DNA of 39,114 bases from Geminicoccaceae bacterium (GCA_025054575.1 JANWZN010000013.1:1-39114); one strand, 5' to 3'. Shown: positions 8,069 to 19,063, numbered from the stretch's first letter. Made by a program: numbers and translations. The notes: a model not told the origin generated them from the sequence alone.

Positions 8069-8957
8069 TCCGCTCCAACATCGCGGCGCGGATCTCCGGT
8101 CGCTCGAAGAACACCGCGTGCCGAGCGCCGGGAAGGTCGAGCAGCTCCGCCCGAGGCAATCTCCGCGCGAATCGCTCGATCGCACGGTTGCAGACGATCC
8201 GCTCGTCGCCCGCTCGGATAAGTAGGAGCGGTGTCTCGATCGCCTCGAGAAAACCCGGCGCCCGCGTCGTCTCGATCGAGCGCAGCGCCGCGGCGAGCCA
8301 GCCCCAGGTCACGCCACCCACCCGGCGATCGGGGTGCCGGGCGAGGAGTTCCCACCACTGGGCGAAGCCCTCCGGGCAAGAGGTCAGCGGGTTGCCCTCG
8401 AACCGACAGGAGGCCCGCGGGTCGCGTTGGCCGGGGGCGTAGCGTCGGGCGGCACCGAGCCCGAGGGCACCGCCGACCAGCATCCGCACCAGGGGTCGGG
8501 GCAGGCCGCCGAGCTCGATGTCGAACATCGGCGTCACGAGCGCGGCTCGGGCGATGTGGCCCGGATGCCGCCGCAGCCAGCGGAGCCCGATGTGCCCGCC
8601 CATCGAATGGCCGAGCAGCACGAGCGGCTCGGGAAGGCCGAGCGCCTCTGCCCGCGCCACGAGAAGGTCGAGATCCGCGAGATAATCCTCGAAGTCGTCG
8701 ACATGGCCGCGGCGCGTCCCGGGAACCAACCGAGGCGACCCACCCTGCCCGCGCCAATCGAGCCCCAACACGCACAGGCCTTCGGCCACGGCACGCTCGA
8801 CCGTCGCACCGTATTTTTCGAGAAACTCGCCGCGACCCTGCAGAAGAAGCAGCGTGCCCCGGGCCCGGCGCGGTCGCGGCCGAGCGAGCGCGGCTCGCAG
8901 TCGACCGACCGGTGAAGCCAGGCCGAAGGTCTCGACGGTGTCGACCGGCCAGGGCAC
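7971..8957 (-). CDS. Alpha/beta hydrolase, lysophospholipase (PldB-like)
   Basis: Serine hydrolase of the PldB/monoacylglycerol-lipase type; 328 aa from a GTG start. The nucleophile elbow GHSMGG has S118. A likely acid is in LLLIRAGDERIV and a likely histidine in LDLPGARHAVFFE. An oxyanion-side motif GRGEFLEKYG (41-50) is the usual form in this family. No signal peptide is visible, so it is probably cytoplasmic. The last 32 codons, a Pro/Arg-rich tail, overlap the 3' end of the glycosylase on the other strand. The substrate cannot be told from sequence. Confidence 0.87.
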   Translation of the reverse strand: MPWPVDTVETFGLASPVGRLRAALARPRPRRARGTLLLLQGRGEFLEKYGATVERAVAEGLCVLGLDWRGQGGSPRLVPGTRRGHVDDFEDYLADLDLLVARAEALGLPEPLVLLGHSMGGHIGLRWLRRHPGHIARAALVTPMFDIELGGLPRPLVRMLVGGALGLGAARRYAPGQRDPRASCRFEGNPLTSCPEGFAQWWELLARHPDRRVGGVTWGWLAAALRSIETTRAPGFLEAIETPLLLIRAGDERIVCNRAIERFARRLPRAELLDLPGARHAVFFERPEIRAAMLERITRFLGGATPRPIAARPVPEPPPRPRLRASAG

Positions 8958-9041
8958 GGCGCGCGTGTCTCCGATGCGCAGCAGCGTGAGCTCGATGCGA
9001 TCGAGACTAGCTCGGCCGCGGCGTCGAGGCCATCGGGCGCC

Positions 9042-9977
9042 TCACCGGAGCGGCAGCGACGGTCGATCGTGCAACAGTACGAGCGAGATGCGCCGGTTGC
9101 GCGGATCGTGCGGATCGGCCGTGAACAGGGGGTCGGCATCGGCGCGGCCGACCACCTCGGCGATCCGGCCGGGATCGAGCCCGGCCTCGACCATCGCCAT
9201 TCGGGTCGCATTGGCGCGGTCCGCGGACAGCCGCCAGTTGTCGTAACCGGCGCCCGGCGCGAACGGCCGCGCGTCGGTGTGGCCGCGGATCGACAGCTTA
9301 TTGGGCATGCCGCGCACGGCCTGTGCCACGACCGCGAGGAGTCGTCGCGTGTGCGGGTACATGGCATCGCTGCCGAGCGGGAACATCGAAGCCTGCTCCC
9401 GATCGACGATCTGGATTCGCAACCCCTCGGGCGTTTGATCGAAGACGAGGCTCTCCTTGAGCCGCTCCAGCTCGGGTGTGCTGGCGAGCGCGCCCTCGAT
9501 CGCGCGCCTGGCGGCTTCGAATCGCTCGGCATCGCGCCGCCGACGCTCCTGCTCGAGTGCGGCGTCCTCGACCTTCGACAAGTCCCGGGCGACAGCACCG
9601 ACCCCCTCGCCGAGGTCGAGCTCGTGCGCCTCCTCGCTGGGATCGGTCTGGCGCGTCGCTACCGTGGGCTGCAGCGCCAACGGCGAGGTCGGCGTGCGCG
9701 GGATGGCGTCGGGGATCACCGTGAGCCCCTGCAGCGTGCCACCGACGCCACCCGGTGGTCCGCTCTGCGTAATCGATTCGCTGAAATATTCGGCAAGTCC
9801 CTTGAGCGTCTCTTCGCTCGAGGTACTCAACAACCAGAGAAGGAGAAAGAACGCCATCATCGCCGTGACGAAATCGGCATAGGCGACCTTCCAGGCGCCC
9901 CCGTGGTGGCCGTGGCCGCCGCCCTCGGCGATCCGCTTGACGACAACGGGGCGGTTGGACTTGGCGCTCGTCTTCAT
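9042..9977 (-). CDS. motB: Flagellar motor stator protein MotB
   Basis: Peptidoglycan-anchored stator subunit; 311 aa. A single transmembrane helix near residues 31-50 carries the essential proton-binding Asp (D35 in VAYADFVTAMMAFFLLLWLL). A linker and coiled-coil-like charged region follow, then an OmpA-like peptidoglycan-binding domain from about residue 180 (LSIRGHTDARPF, NWRLSADRANATRM). The sequence around D35 is the H+-type. It follows motA by 18 bases in the same leftward unit. No other flagellar genes are in the window. Confidence 0.94.
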   Translation of the reverse strand: MKTSAKSNRPVVVKRIAEGGGHGHHGGAWKVAYADFVTAMMAFFLLLWLLSTSSEETLKGLAEYFSESITQSGPPGGVGGTLQGLTVIPDAIPRTPTSPLALQPTVATRQTDPSEEAHELDLGEGVGAVARDLSKVEDAALEQERRRRDAERFEAARRAIEGALASTPELERLKESLVFDQTPEGLRIQIVDREQASMFPLGSDAMYPHTRRLLAVVAQAVRGMPNKLSIRGHTDARPFAPGAGYDNWRLSADRANATRMAMVEAGLDPGRIAEVVGRADADPLFTADPHDPRNRRISLVLLHDRPSLPLR

Positions 9978-9995
9978 CGTACGAGTAGGCTCCGC

Positions 9996-10874
9996 TCAGG
10001 CAGCGAGCGGATCGGCCGGCAGCGCGGCCAAATGCTCGTCGAGCTCGTGAAACGTCGGCTGAAGCTCGCTCGGCACGCTGCCGCGCGCCAGCTCGACCAC
10101 GACGGGGGCCGAATGGCCTTGGAGATAAGCGATGAGACAATCCTTGATGATCGCGTAGAATTGAGCGTCCTGCTCGTAAGTCTGGTTCAACTTCGCAGCG
10201 AACGGCCCGAAGAACCCGTAGGCGAGAAACACTCCGAGAAACGTGCCGACCAGAGCACCACCGATCATCTTGCCGAGAATTTCGACCGGCTCGTTGATCG
10301 AGGCCATCGTCTTGACGACACCCAACACGGCCGCGACGATCCCGAGTGCCGGCAAGGCGTCGGCGACCGCCTGGATCGCGGCCGAGCGCGCGTGCAATTC
10401 GGCATGGTGCTTTTTGAGCTGGCGTTGCATGCAATCCTCGACCTGGTACGGATCGTCCATGCTCATGGTCATCATACGCAACGTGTCGGCGATGAAGGGC
10501 AAAGCGAAGTGATCGTGTTGGATCTTCGGAAACTTGCCGAACAAGGTGCTCTCGTGGGGTTTGTCGAGGTGAGGCTCCAGGGCGAGGACCCCCTTCGTCT
10601 TGAGGATCTTTACGATCATGAACATGAGCGTCAGGAGATCCCGATAGTCCTCCTTGGTCCACTGCGGTCCGCTGAAAACTCTCTTGAGATCTCCGAGGGC
10701 TCCCTTCACCACGCCGCCATTGTTCGCGACGAGAAAGGTGCCGGTCGCCGCACCGCCGATCATCATGAGCTCGAAGGGGAGCGCCTTGACGATGATACTG
10801 AACTTTCCGCCGGCCAACAGATAGCCGCCGAATACCATCGCAAAAACTACGACTATTCCGACGATCGCGAGCAT
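9996..10874 (-). CDS. motA: Flagellar motor stator protein MotA
   Basis: Ion-channel stator subunit with four predicted membrane helices; 292 aa. The N-terminal helix starts MLAIVGIVVVFAMVFGGYLLAGG. A large cytoplasmic loop (KEDYRDLLTLMFMIVKIL ... HPHLDKP-like) precedes the conserved C-terminal pair of helices (ALPALGIVAAVLGVVKTM, IGGALVGTFLGVFLAYGFFGPFA). ATG at 10874 has GAGGGG upstream and begins directly at helix 1; the longer frame to 10916 has no support. It sits upstream of motB. Confidence 0.94.
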   Translation of the reverse strand: MLAIVGIVVVFAMVFGGYLLAGGKFSIIVKALPFELMMIGGAATGTFLVANNGGVVKGALGDLKRVFSGPQWTKEDYRDLLTLMFMIVKILKTKGVLALEPHLDKPHESTLFGKFPKIQHDHFALPFIADTLRMMTMSMDDPYQVEDCMQRQLKKHHAELHARSAAIQAVADALPALGIVAAVLGVVKTMASINEPVEILGKMIGGALVGTFLGVFLAYGFFGPFAAKLNQTYEQDAQFYAIIKDCLIAYLQGHSAPVVVELARGSVPSELQPTFHELDEHLAALPADPLAA

Positions 10875-10919
10875 GCCGCCGCCCCTCGTTCGTCCCCGGG
10901 ACTCGGCATAGCGCAACGG

Positions 10920-10930
10920 CGTTAACGAAG
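10920..10930. promoter_or_regulatory. CGTTAACGAAG motif upstream of motA
   Basis: An 11-base word containing the palindrome CGTTAACG, 46-56 bases before the motA ATG. The identical word is upstream of dapA at 12350-12360. Function unknown; a regulator site is inference. Confidence 0.3.
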
Positions 10931-10958
10931 TGTTTCGACCGATCGTCCCGCGACGCCG

Positions 10959-11462
10959 TCAGCCGGCACGGCGCTCGGAGCGCAGCAAGCGCTCGCGTTC
11001 GCGCTGCCAGTCGCGGTCACGCGTGGCGGCGCGCTTGTCGTACAAGGTCTTGCCCCGCGCCAGACCGAGCTCGACCTTGGCCCAACCTCGCGGCGAGAAA
11101 TAGAGGGCGAGCGGAACGAGCGTCATGCCCTTGCGTTGCAGCGCGCCCCGCAGCCGCTCGATCTCGCGGCGGCGCAGCAGCAGCCGACGCGGGCGACGGA
11201 CCTCGTGGTTGAAGCGGTTCGCTGCGCCATATTCTGGTATGTAGGAGTTGAACAGCCACAGCTCGTCGCCCATCTCGCCGGCATAGGCCTCGGCGATCTG
11301 CCCGCGCCCTTCTCGCAGCGACTTGACCTCGCTGCCGGTGAGCTCGAGCCCCGCTTCGATCCGCTCCTCGATCGTGTAGTCGTGGAATGCCCGGCGATTG
11401 ACCGCAACGACGCGGCGTTCGCCGACGCGGCCGCCCCCGCTCGGCCGATCGGGTCGGCTCAG
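10959..11462 (-). CDS. smpB: SsrA-binding protein SmpB, with a probable CTG start
   Basis: Binds tmRNA and delivers it to stalled ribosomes in trans-translation. The conserved parts are all present: [33 protein letters not shown], then [30 protein letters not shown], and the C-terminal [22 protein letters not shown] tail that enters the ribosome. In this frame there is no ATG, GTG or TTG between the dapA coding region and the first conserved residues. The nearest plausible start is CTG at 11462, which overlaps the dapA stop as CTGA and would give about 167 aa. Translation is probably coupled to dapA. The stop and product are sure; the start is not. Confidence 0.9.
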   Translation of the reverse strand: MSRPDRPSGGGRVGERRVVAVNRRAFHDYTIEERIEAGLELTGSEVKSLREGRGQIAEAYAGEMGDELWLFNSYIPEYGAANRFNHEVRRPRRLLLRRREIERLRGALQRKGMTLVPLALYFSPRGWAKVELGLARGKTLYDKRAATRDRDWQRERERLLRSERRAG

Positions 11463-12334
11463 GGCAGCAACCCCACGGCCGCGATGGCCGCCTCGATCTT
11501 CGCCCGCGACGCCTCCGATGGCATCACGAGCGGCAGCCGGACTTCCGGCGAACAGCGACCGAGCCTGGCGAGCGCGAACTTGACCGGCCCGGGATTGGTC
11601 TCGCAGAACAGGGCGCGATGGAGCGGTAGCAACCTCCGGTGAATGGCCAGCGCCTCGTCCGGCCGACCAGCCGCCCAGGCGTCGTGCAGCGCCGCACACA
11701 GTGCCGGTGCGACATTGGCCGTGACGGAAATGCAACCGTGGCCGCCGTGTGCGAGGAACGCCACCACGTTGGCGTCTTCGCCGGAAAGCTGGCAGAAGTC
11801 GGCGCCGCAGCTTTCCCGTGTGACCAGCGGGCGGACGATGTCGTTGGTCGCGTCCTTGACCCCGACGATGTTCGGTAGACGAGCGAGACGCGCCATGGTC
11901 TCGGGCGTCATATCGACCACACAGCGACCAGGAATATTGTAAATGATCAGCGGAAGATCGACGGAATCATGGATTGCCTTGAAGTGTTGAAACAGGCCTT
12001 CTTGCGTTGGTTTATTATAGTACGGCGTCACGACGAGCGCGGCGTCGGCCCCGGCTTTTTTTGCGTGCCGCGTCAAGCTGATAGCCTCATCGGTGGAGTT
12101 CGAACCCGTACCGGCGATGACCGGGGCCCGCCCGGCGACCGCTTCGATGCAGAGTTCGATGACCCGCTGGTGCTCGGCGTGGCTCAAGGTCGGGCTCTCG
12201 CCCGTGGTTCCGACCGGAACGAAGCCGTCGGTGCCCTGTTCGAGATGCCATTCCACGAGCGCCTGGAACGCGCGCTCGTCCACGGCGCCATTGCGGAACG
12301 GCGTCACCAACGCCACGATCGATCCGCGGAACAT
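11459..12334 (-). CDS. dapA: 4-hydroxy-tetrahydrodipicolinate synthase
   Basis: Condenses pyruvate with aspartate semialdehyde, the first committed step to lysine and diaminopimelate; 291 aa. The Schiff-base lysine is K160 in GVKDATND. The catalytic triad is T44 (VGTTGES), Y106 (TPYYNKPT) and Y132 (IIYNIPGR), and R137 binds the substrate carboxylate. ATG at 12334 has AAGGG upstream. It overlaps smpB at its 3' end and is divergent from the lytic transglycosylase gene. Confidence 0.96.
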   Translation of the reverse strand: MFRGSIVALVTPFRNGAVDERAFQALVEWHLEQGTDGFVPVGTTGESPTLSHAEHQRVIELCIEAVAGRAPVIAGTGSNSTDEAISLTRHAKKAGADAALVVTPYYNKPTQEGLFQHFKAIHDSVDLPLIIYNIPGRCVVDMTPETMARLARLPNIVGVKDATNDIVRPLVTRESCGADFCQLSGEDANVVAFLAHGGHGCISVTANVAPALCAALHDAWAAGRPDEALAIHRRLLPLHRALFCETNPGPVKFALARLGRCSPEVRLPLVMPSEASRAKIEAAIAAVGLLP

Positions 12335-12349
12335 CGGCTTGCCCTTCTA

Positions 12350-12360
12350 CGTTAACGAAG
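12350..12360. promoter_or_regulatory. CGTTAACGAAG motif between dapA and the lytic transglycosylase gene
   Basis: Second exact copy of the 11-base word found upstream of motA. It is 16-26 bases before the dapA ATG and about 70 bases before the divergent lytic transglycosylase start. Confidence 0.3.
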
Positions 12361-12430
12361 CTTCAAGCAACGAGCTGCGAGGATAGTGAGCGGCGGGTAC
12401 ACCCGCAAGTCGAGCGGTCGCTGGCGAGCA

Positions 12431-14440
12431 ATGCGGAGATCGATCCGGATGCGGAACTGGCTGCGCGCGATCGTGGTGGCGATGCTGCTCGGGGCCGGCG
12501 CTTGGCCATCGGCTGCCGAGCCGCGAGCCGATTCGCAGCTGGTTCGCACGCTCGTCGATGCGGCCGGGCAGCGCGACTGGGCCGCGGCCGAACGAGCCGC
12601 GGCCCGGCTCGGTGGTCCGCCCTTCACGACCTGGGTGACCTGGCGGCGGTTACGCGAGGGCGACCTCGCCGACTTCTCGAGCTATCGGGATTTCCTGGCT
12701 CGCGCATCGCACTGGCCGGAAACCGTCCGCCTCCAGGTCCGTGCCGAGGAGCTGTTGCCCGACGGGCTCCCCCCGAACCAAACCGTCGCCTTCTTCGCCG
12801 ATCGTCCGCCGCGAACGCCGAAAGGGCGACTGTTGCTGGCAGAGGCGCTGCTCGCGCTGGGCGATACCGAGCGCGGAACAGCACTGCTCCGCCGCAGCTG
12901 GGTCGAAGACGATCATGCGCCGGCGGACGAGCAGCGCATTCGGGAACGAGCCGGCTCGGCCCTCCGCCGCGAGGACCATCACGCGCGGCTGGCTCGGCTG
13001 TTGTGGGACGGCTCGGCGAGTGCCGCGCGCCGCATGTTCCCGCTCGTCGACCCGCGTCGGCGGGCGATCGCCGAGGCGCGTCTAGCGTTGCAAGCCGGTG
13101 GGAAGATCGCGGACCGGGCGATCCGCCAGATGCCGAGCGAGATCGCGGCCGATCCCGGCGTTCTCTACGACCGCATCCGCCTCGAACGCCAGCGGGGGCG
13201 CCACGCGGTCGCCCGCGGCTTGTTGCTGCGCATCGACCGCGAGCCCGAGCGACCCGATGCGTGGTGGGCCGAGCGCGGCTACCACGCTCGCGAGGCTCTC
13301 GACAACGGTGATGCCCAGCTCGCTTACCGATTAGCCGCAGGCCACCGCCTGGTCGACGGTCAAGCCTTCGCGGAAGCCGAGTGGCTCGCCGGCTGGATCG
13401 CGCTCCGGCTCATCGCGAAGCCGTCCGACGCGACGCTCCATTTCGAACGGCTGTTCGAGCGCGTGACGACTCCGTTGAGCCGCAGCCGGGCCGCCTATTG
13501 GGCCGGTCGAAGTGCCGCCGAGACCGGCAAAGCGGCAGTGGCGCGGTCCTGGTACGAGCGTGCGACCGCGTGGCCGGCGACGTTCTATGGACAGCTGGCG
13601 GCGGCCGAGCTCGGCCGTCGTTCGTCATTCGGGCGCGCTCCGGAGCAGCCGAGCGGAAATCTGCGGCGGACCTTCGGCGAACAAGAGCTCGTCGTGCTCG
13701 CCGAGGCGTTTTGTGGAGCGGGCGCGAGCGATGCTGCAAGCCCGATCATTCGTCGCCTCGGCCAGGATGCCGAGAGCGATCCGAGCCGACTGGCGCTCGT
13801 CTTGGAACTCGCGTTGCGCTGTGGCCGACTCGATCTCGCCGCATCGCTAGGCCGAGCGCCAGTCCGCGAGGGCAGGGTCGATCCGCTCCTCGCCTTCCCG
13901 GTCCCGCGGCTCGACGGCTTCCTTCAGCCGGTCGTTCCCGGGGTCTCTTCGGCCCTTCTCCTCGCCGTGGCTCGGCAGGAGAGCCAGTTCGATCCTCGCG
14001 CGGTGAGCCCGGCCGGGGCCCGTGGCTTGATGCAGCTCATGCCCGCCACCGCAAGGCTCGTCGCGCGCGAGCTCGACACGGGCTTCGACCTCGCCGCGCT
14101 GCTCGACGAGCCCGACTACAATCTGCGCCTCGGCACCCATTATTTGGCCCGCCAGCTGGAACGCTTCGGCGAACCGGCCCTGGCTCTGGCGGCCTACAAT
14201 GCGGGTCCGGGGCGCGTCGAAAGCTGGCTCGCCCGCTATGGCGATCCGCGTGGCCGCGGTCGCCACGCCCTCGTCGACTGGATCGAGCGGATCCCTTTCC
14301 GTGAAACCCGCAACTACGTGCAGCGCGTGCTCGAGGCTGCCGAGGTTTACGCTTATCTGCTCGCGGAACGGTCGCCGCCGACCCGCCCTCTCGCGGTGCG
14401 CGACACGGCGGCGCTCTTCGACCGGCCGGCGGGTGGATAG
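12431..14440 (+). CDS. Soluble lytic murein transglycosylase (Slt70-like)
   Basis: Periplasmic enzyme that cleaves peptidoglycan glycan strands to anhydro-muropeptides; about 669 aa. A Sec signal peptide (MRNWLRAIVVAMLLGAGAW...SAAEP) opens the protein. A long Arg/Ala-rich helical superhelix (TPR-like) fills residues 60-480. The C-terminal SLT domain has the catalytic Glu in LAVARQESQFDPRAVSPAGARGLMQLMP, plus NLRLGTHYLARQL and AAYNAGPGRV. Three in-frame starts exist: GTG 12386, ATG 12431 and ATG 12449. The signal peptide fits either ATG, and GGAG lies ahead of 12449. It is divergent from dapA. Confidence 0.93.
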   Translation: MRRSIRMRNWLRAIVVAMLLGAGAWPSAAEPRADSQLVRTLVDAAGQRDWAAAERAAARLGGPPFTTWVTWRRLREGDLADFSSYRDFLARASHWPETVRLQVRAEELLPDGLPPNQTVAFFADRPPRTPKGRLLLAEALLALGDTERGTALLRRSWVEDDHAPADEQRIRERAGSALRREDHHARLARLLWDGSASAARRMFPLVDPRRRAIAEARLALQAGGKIADRAIRQMPSEIAADPGVLYDRIRLERQRGRHAVARGLLLRIDREPERPDAWWAERGYHAREALDNGDAQLAYRLAAGHRLVDGQAFAEAEWLAGWIALRLIAKPSDATLHFERLFERVTTPLSRSRAAYWAGRSAAETGKAAVARSWYERATAWPATFYGQLAAAELGRRSSFGRAPEQPSGNLRRTFGEQELVVLAEAFCGAGASDAASPIIRRLGQDAESDPSRLALVLELALRCGRLDLAASLGRAPVREGRVDPLLAFPVPRLDGFLQPVVPGVSSALLLAVARQESQFDPRAVSPAGARGLMQLMPATARLVARELDTGFDLAALLDEPDYNLRLGTHYLARQLERFGEPALALAAYNAGPGRVESWLARYGDPRGRGRHALVDWIERIPFRETRNYVQRVLEAAEVYAYLLAERSPPTRPLAVRDTAALFDRPAGG

Positions 14441-15168
14441 CCGGGCGCAGCGAGCATGCCGATGGTCGACGGTCGTTTCCGATGGGACACCGCCGAGGAT
14501 CGGAAGGACGACCGCGGCGCGATGATGGCTCGACGGTCCCCGAGGCCGCGAACCGCCGCGCCGACGCCATGGTGCCGAGTCGTCCGAGCGACCTTCCGGG
14601 GCCGGGTGCGCGTTCCGCCCCGATCCCTTCCGTCGTGCCGCGGGCGTCGGCCAGCGCCAGGTCGGTTGGAGGTCCTTCTGGCTGCTCGACCTCCGATGAC
14701 GCGGTCGCGGTTCCTACCCTGTACGGATCGGAACTCGGCCCGCACGGGCCGGGATGCCGGGCCTGTCATGCGCGTGCTCGGCCAAGCGAGCGAAGGGCCT
14801 GCTCGTCTCGTCCGATACTGCGCGTCGGTCCCGGCACGCTCCGGCACGAGCGAGTGTCGCTCGCTCGCCGAGCGTAGACCGGCTCCTGGCGAACCGGCAT
14901 GCCAGCCGCCGCGGGAGACGTCACCGTGCGACGCCCGGAGCAACCGGGAAGCGCCACGGCGATCCGTGCGGCTCTGCGGCCAACGGGCGGTGGCGCCGAC
15001 CGGGCCTATTTGCCCGCTCGATCCGACCGGCCTGCGCGTCCCGGATCCGACCTGTCGAGCCACGGCTCCGGCCACCCGCGCCGACACCGGGGCTTCCGCT
15101 CCTGCTGCGCCCCTTCCCGAGGGACCGGGGCATATCGGACGTACAGACGAACCGAGGATCCTAGAAGC
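14441..15168. other. Gap of 728 bp with no recognisable gene
   Basis: Between the lytic transglycosylase stop and the dehydratase start I see no protein family and no tRNA, tmRNA, RNase P or SRP RNA signature. Several frames are open by virtue of GC content, but their products are Arg/Pro/Ser-rich with no domain. One, 14456-15172, runs into the dehydratase start as GTGA. A 7-bp hairpin CGAGCGA-GTG-TCGCTCG is at 14847-14863 without a T-run, and GGCCCG-CA-CGGGCC is near 14738. It could be a decayed gene, a long leader or an RNA. Confidence 0.5.
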
Positions 15169-16179
15169 GTGAGCCCCCCGATACTCTCCTCGCTTCCGGT
15201 CTCGCTCGACGATATTCGCGCTGCGGCCGAACGCCTACGAGCCGTGGCCTTCCGCACGCCGCTCCTGCACGACACGCCCCTCGACCAGCGGATCGGCGGT
15301 CGGCTCTTGATCAAAGCCGAGCCGCTCCAGCGTACGGGCTCGTTCAAGTTCCGCGGCGCCTACAACACCGTGAGCCGCATCGCTGCACCGTCGGTCGTGG
15401 CCTGGTCGTCGGGCAACCATGCCCAAGGCGTGGCGCTCGCGGCGAAACTCGCGAACAAAAAGGCCGTCATCGTGATGCCGGCCGATGCCCCGCGCATCAA
15501 GCAGGACCGCACCCGCGCCCTGGGTGCCGAGGTCGTCCTCTACGATCGGCTCAGCGAATCCCGCGAAGCGATCGGCGCGGCGATCGCCGAACGGACCGGT
15601 GCCGAGATCGTTCGTCCCTATGACGATCCGCGGGTCGTCGCGGGTCAGGGCACGGTCGGTCTCGAGATCGTCGAGCAAGCCGCCGAGTTGGGACTCGTAC
15701 CCGACGCGGTGGTCGTCTGCTGCGGTGGCGGCGGGCTCGTCGCGGGCTGTGCGGTGGCGCTGCGTTCCCTCCTGCCGAACGTCTCGGTCTGGGCGGCCGA
15801 GCCGGAAGGCCACGACGACACCGCCCGCTCGCTCGCGGCCGGGGAGCGCTTGTCCAACCTACCCGGGGTCCGCTCGATCTGCGACGCGCTCCTGGCACCG
15901 ACGCCCGGTGTATTGACCTTCGAGCTCAACCGCCAGTTGCTCGCGGGCGGGCTCGTGGTGAGCGACGCCGAGGTACGGGAGGCGATGCGGCTCGCTTTCG
16001 CCGAGCTCAAGCTCGTGGTCGAGCCGGGCGGGGCGGTGGCACTCGCCGCCGTCCTGTCGGGACGGCTCGACACCGCCGGCCGAACGGTCGCGGTCGTGCT
16101 TTCCGGTGGCAACGTCGATCCGGCGCTCTATGCCGAGGTGATCGGGGAGCGAGGCGACGAGCCCGGGAGGGGACCGTGA
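15169..16179 (+). CDS. PLP-dependent threonine dehydratase-like enzyme (serine/threonine or 3-hydroxyaspartate ammonia-lyase)
   Basis: Fold-type II PLP enzyme; 336 aa. The PLP lysine is K60 in [10 protein letters not shown], and the phosphate-binding glycine loop is [26 protein letters not shown] and VLSGGNVD are the other family blocks. It has only the catalytic domain, without the C-terminal ACT-like regulatory domain of biosynthetic IlvA. This makes a catabolic threonine dehydratase, serine racemase or threo-3-hydroxyaspartate ammonia-lyase more likely. The GTG start is weakly supported by upstream GAGG. No pathway neighbours help to choose. Confidence 0.87.
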   Translation: MSPPILSSLPVSLDDIRAAAERLRAVAFRTPLLHDTPLDQRIGGRLLIKAEPLQRTGSFKFRGAYNTVSRIAAPSVVAWSSGNHAQGVALAAKLANKKAVIVMPADAPRIKQDRTRALGAEVVLYDRLSESREAIGAAIAERTGAEIVRPYDDPRVVAGQGTVGLEIVEQAAELGLVPDAVVVCCGGGGLVAGCAVALRSLLPNVSVWAAEPEGHDDTARSLAAGERLSNLPGVRSICDALLAPTPGVLTFELNRQLLAGGLVVSDAEVREAMRLAFAELKLVVEPGGAVALAAVLSGRLDTAGRTVAVVLSGGNVDPALYAEVIGERGDEPGRGP

Positions 16180-16233
16180 TCCGAAGCGATGGACCAGCTG
16201 CCACCGACCATACCGCGCCGCCGTCCTTCGGGT

Positions 16234-16312
16234 GCGCGGCGCCCTGCCGCGGCGGCATGGACAGGACCGCGATCCGTCGGTAAACGGGCGCCGCCGCGGC
16301 AGGGCGCCGCGC
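16234..16312. repeat. Perfect 23-bp inverted repeat with 33-base loop, upstream of hppA
   Basis: Arm 1 is 16234-16256 and arm 2 is 16290-16312; they are exact reverse complements (core GGCGCCCTGCCGCGGC and its complement). They lie 55 bases past the dehydratase stop and 87 bases ahead of the hppA ATG. As RNA this would form an exceptionally stable stem. No T-run follows arm 2, so a normal intrinsic terminator is not indicated. A leader structure, RNA stabiliser or Rho-related end is possible. Confidence 0.7.
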
Positions 16313-16399
16313 CGTACCGTCGCTCGATCCAACGATGTGCGTCGTCGCGCCCGGCTCGTACGGGGCGCGGTCCGGACGCCAAAGCCGGGATCCTCCTCG

Positions 16400-18520
<2,121 letters not shown>

Positions 18521-18554
18521 GCCGCTGTGCGCTTCGGTTAGAGACGGTCGACAC

Positions 18555-18579
18555 GGGGCCGCGGCGCCGCCGCGGCCCC
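18555..18579. terminator. Bidirectional hairpin terminator between hppA and bamE
   Basis: GGGGCCGCGGC-GCC-GCCGCGGCCCC is a perfect 11-bp stem with a three-base loop. It lies 35 bases after hppA and just before the convergent bamE stop. The trailing T-run is short (TTCGCGTT), as is common in GC-rich genomes. Confidence 0.7.
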
Positions 18580-18586
18580 TTCGCGT

Positions 18587-19063
18587 TCAGAAGGGCGAGC
18601 GTCCCTGGCGGCGGCTGAGCGCGTCGGTCGGCGTGTTGAACCGACCGATGTTGCCGACGACCTGCTGGAGGAGCGTGAACTCGTTTCCGCGCGTGGGCGT
18701 GGTCTCGGCGACCGGCTCCACCGGTTGCGCATCCTCGAGGCCGCTGCGCTCGACGCGCGTCACGATCCCGCGCGGATCGAACGCGATCGCCACCACCTCC
18801 TGCTCGACCAGTTTTTCCTGGTAGAAGTTGGCGCGCTCCTTGCGCTGCGCCACATAATACCAGGTACCGCCGTCGAGCGTCGCCACGGTCGAGGGCGAAC
18901 CGAGCAGACGCTCGACCTCCTCCCGGGTCGTGACACCCGGCCGAACGAGGTCGATCCGCGCCGTGTCGAGCCGATAGCCGTGGTTGACGGTGGTCGGCGA
19001 GCAGGCGCCGACGAGCAACAGAGCGAGCGCCGACGCGCCTGCCCGGAGCACGCATCTCGCCAT
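18587..19063 (-). CDS. bamE: Outer membrane assembly lipoprotein BamE (SmpA/OmlA family)
   Basis: Lipoprotein of the BAM complex that inserts beta-barrel proteins into the outer membrane; 158 aa. The signal peptide ends in lipobox LVGAC with the lipidated C21. The SmpA/OmlA fold motif IDLVRPGVTTREEVERLLGSPSTVATLDGGTWYYV follows. The C-terminal third is polar and variable. The start ATG at 19063 has an excellent AAGGAGGTGG site. It is divergent from the ubiquinol-cytochrome c chaperone gene with only 49 bases between them, an arrangement typical of alphaproteobacteria. Confidence 0.92.
   Translation of the reverse strand: MARCVLRAGASALALLLVGACSPTTVNHGYRLDTARIDLVRPGVTTREEVERLLGSPSTVATLDGGTWYYVAQRKERANFYQEKLVEQEVVAIAFDPRGIVTRVERSGLEDAQPVEPVAETTPTRGNEFTLLQQVVGNIGRFNTPTDALSRRQGRSPF

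Noticed and set aside
14441-15168. tmRNA gene near smpB or RNase P RNA in the gap
   Set aside because: No tag-peptide frame, no tRNA-like end and no conserved RNase P core sequence could be found.
14456-15172. 238-aa open frame filling the gap before the dehydratase, ending in a GTGA overlap
   Set aside because: Product is Arg/Pro/Ser-rich with no domain, and codon use includes many CGA and AGG codons unlike the real genes nearby. Long chance frames are common at this GC content.
16234-16312. The 23-bp inverted repeat as ends of an insertion sequence or MITE
   Set aside because: Only 33 bases lie between the arms, there is no transposase, and no flanking direct repeat is visible.
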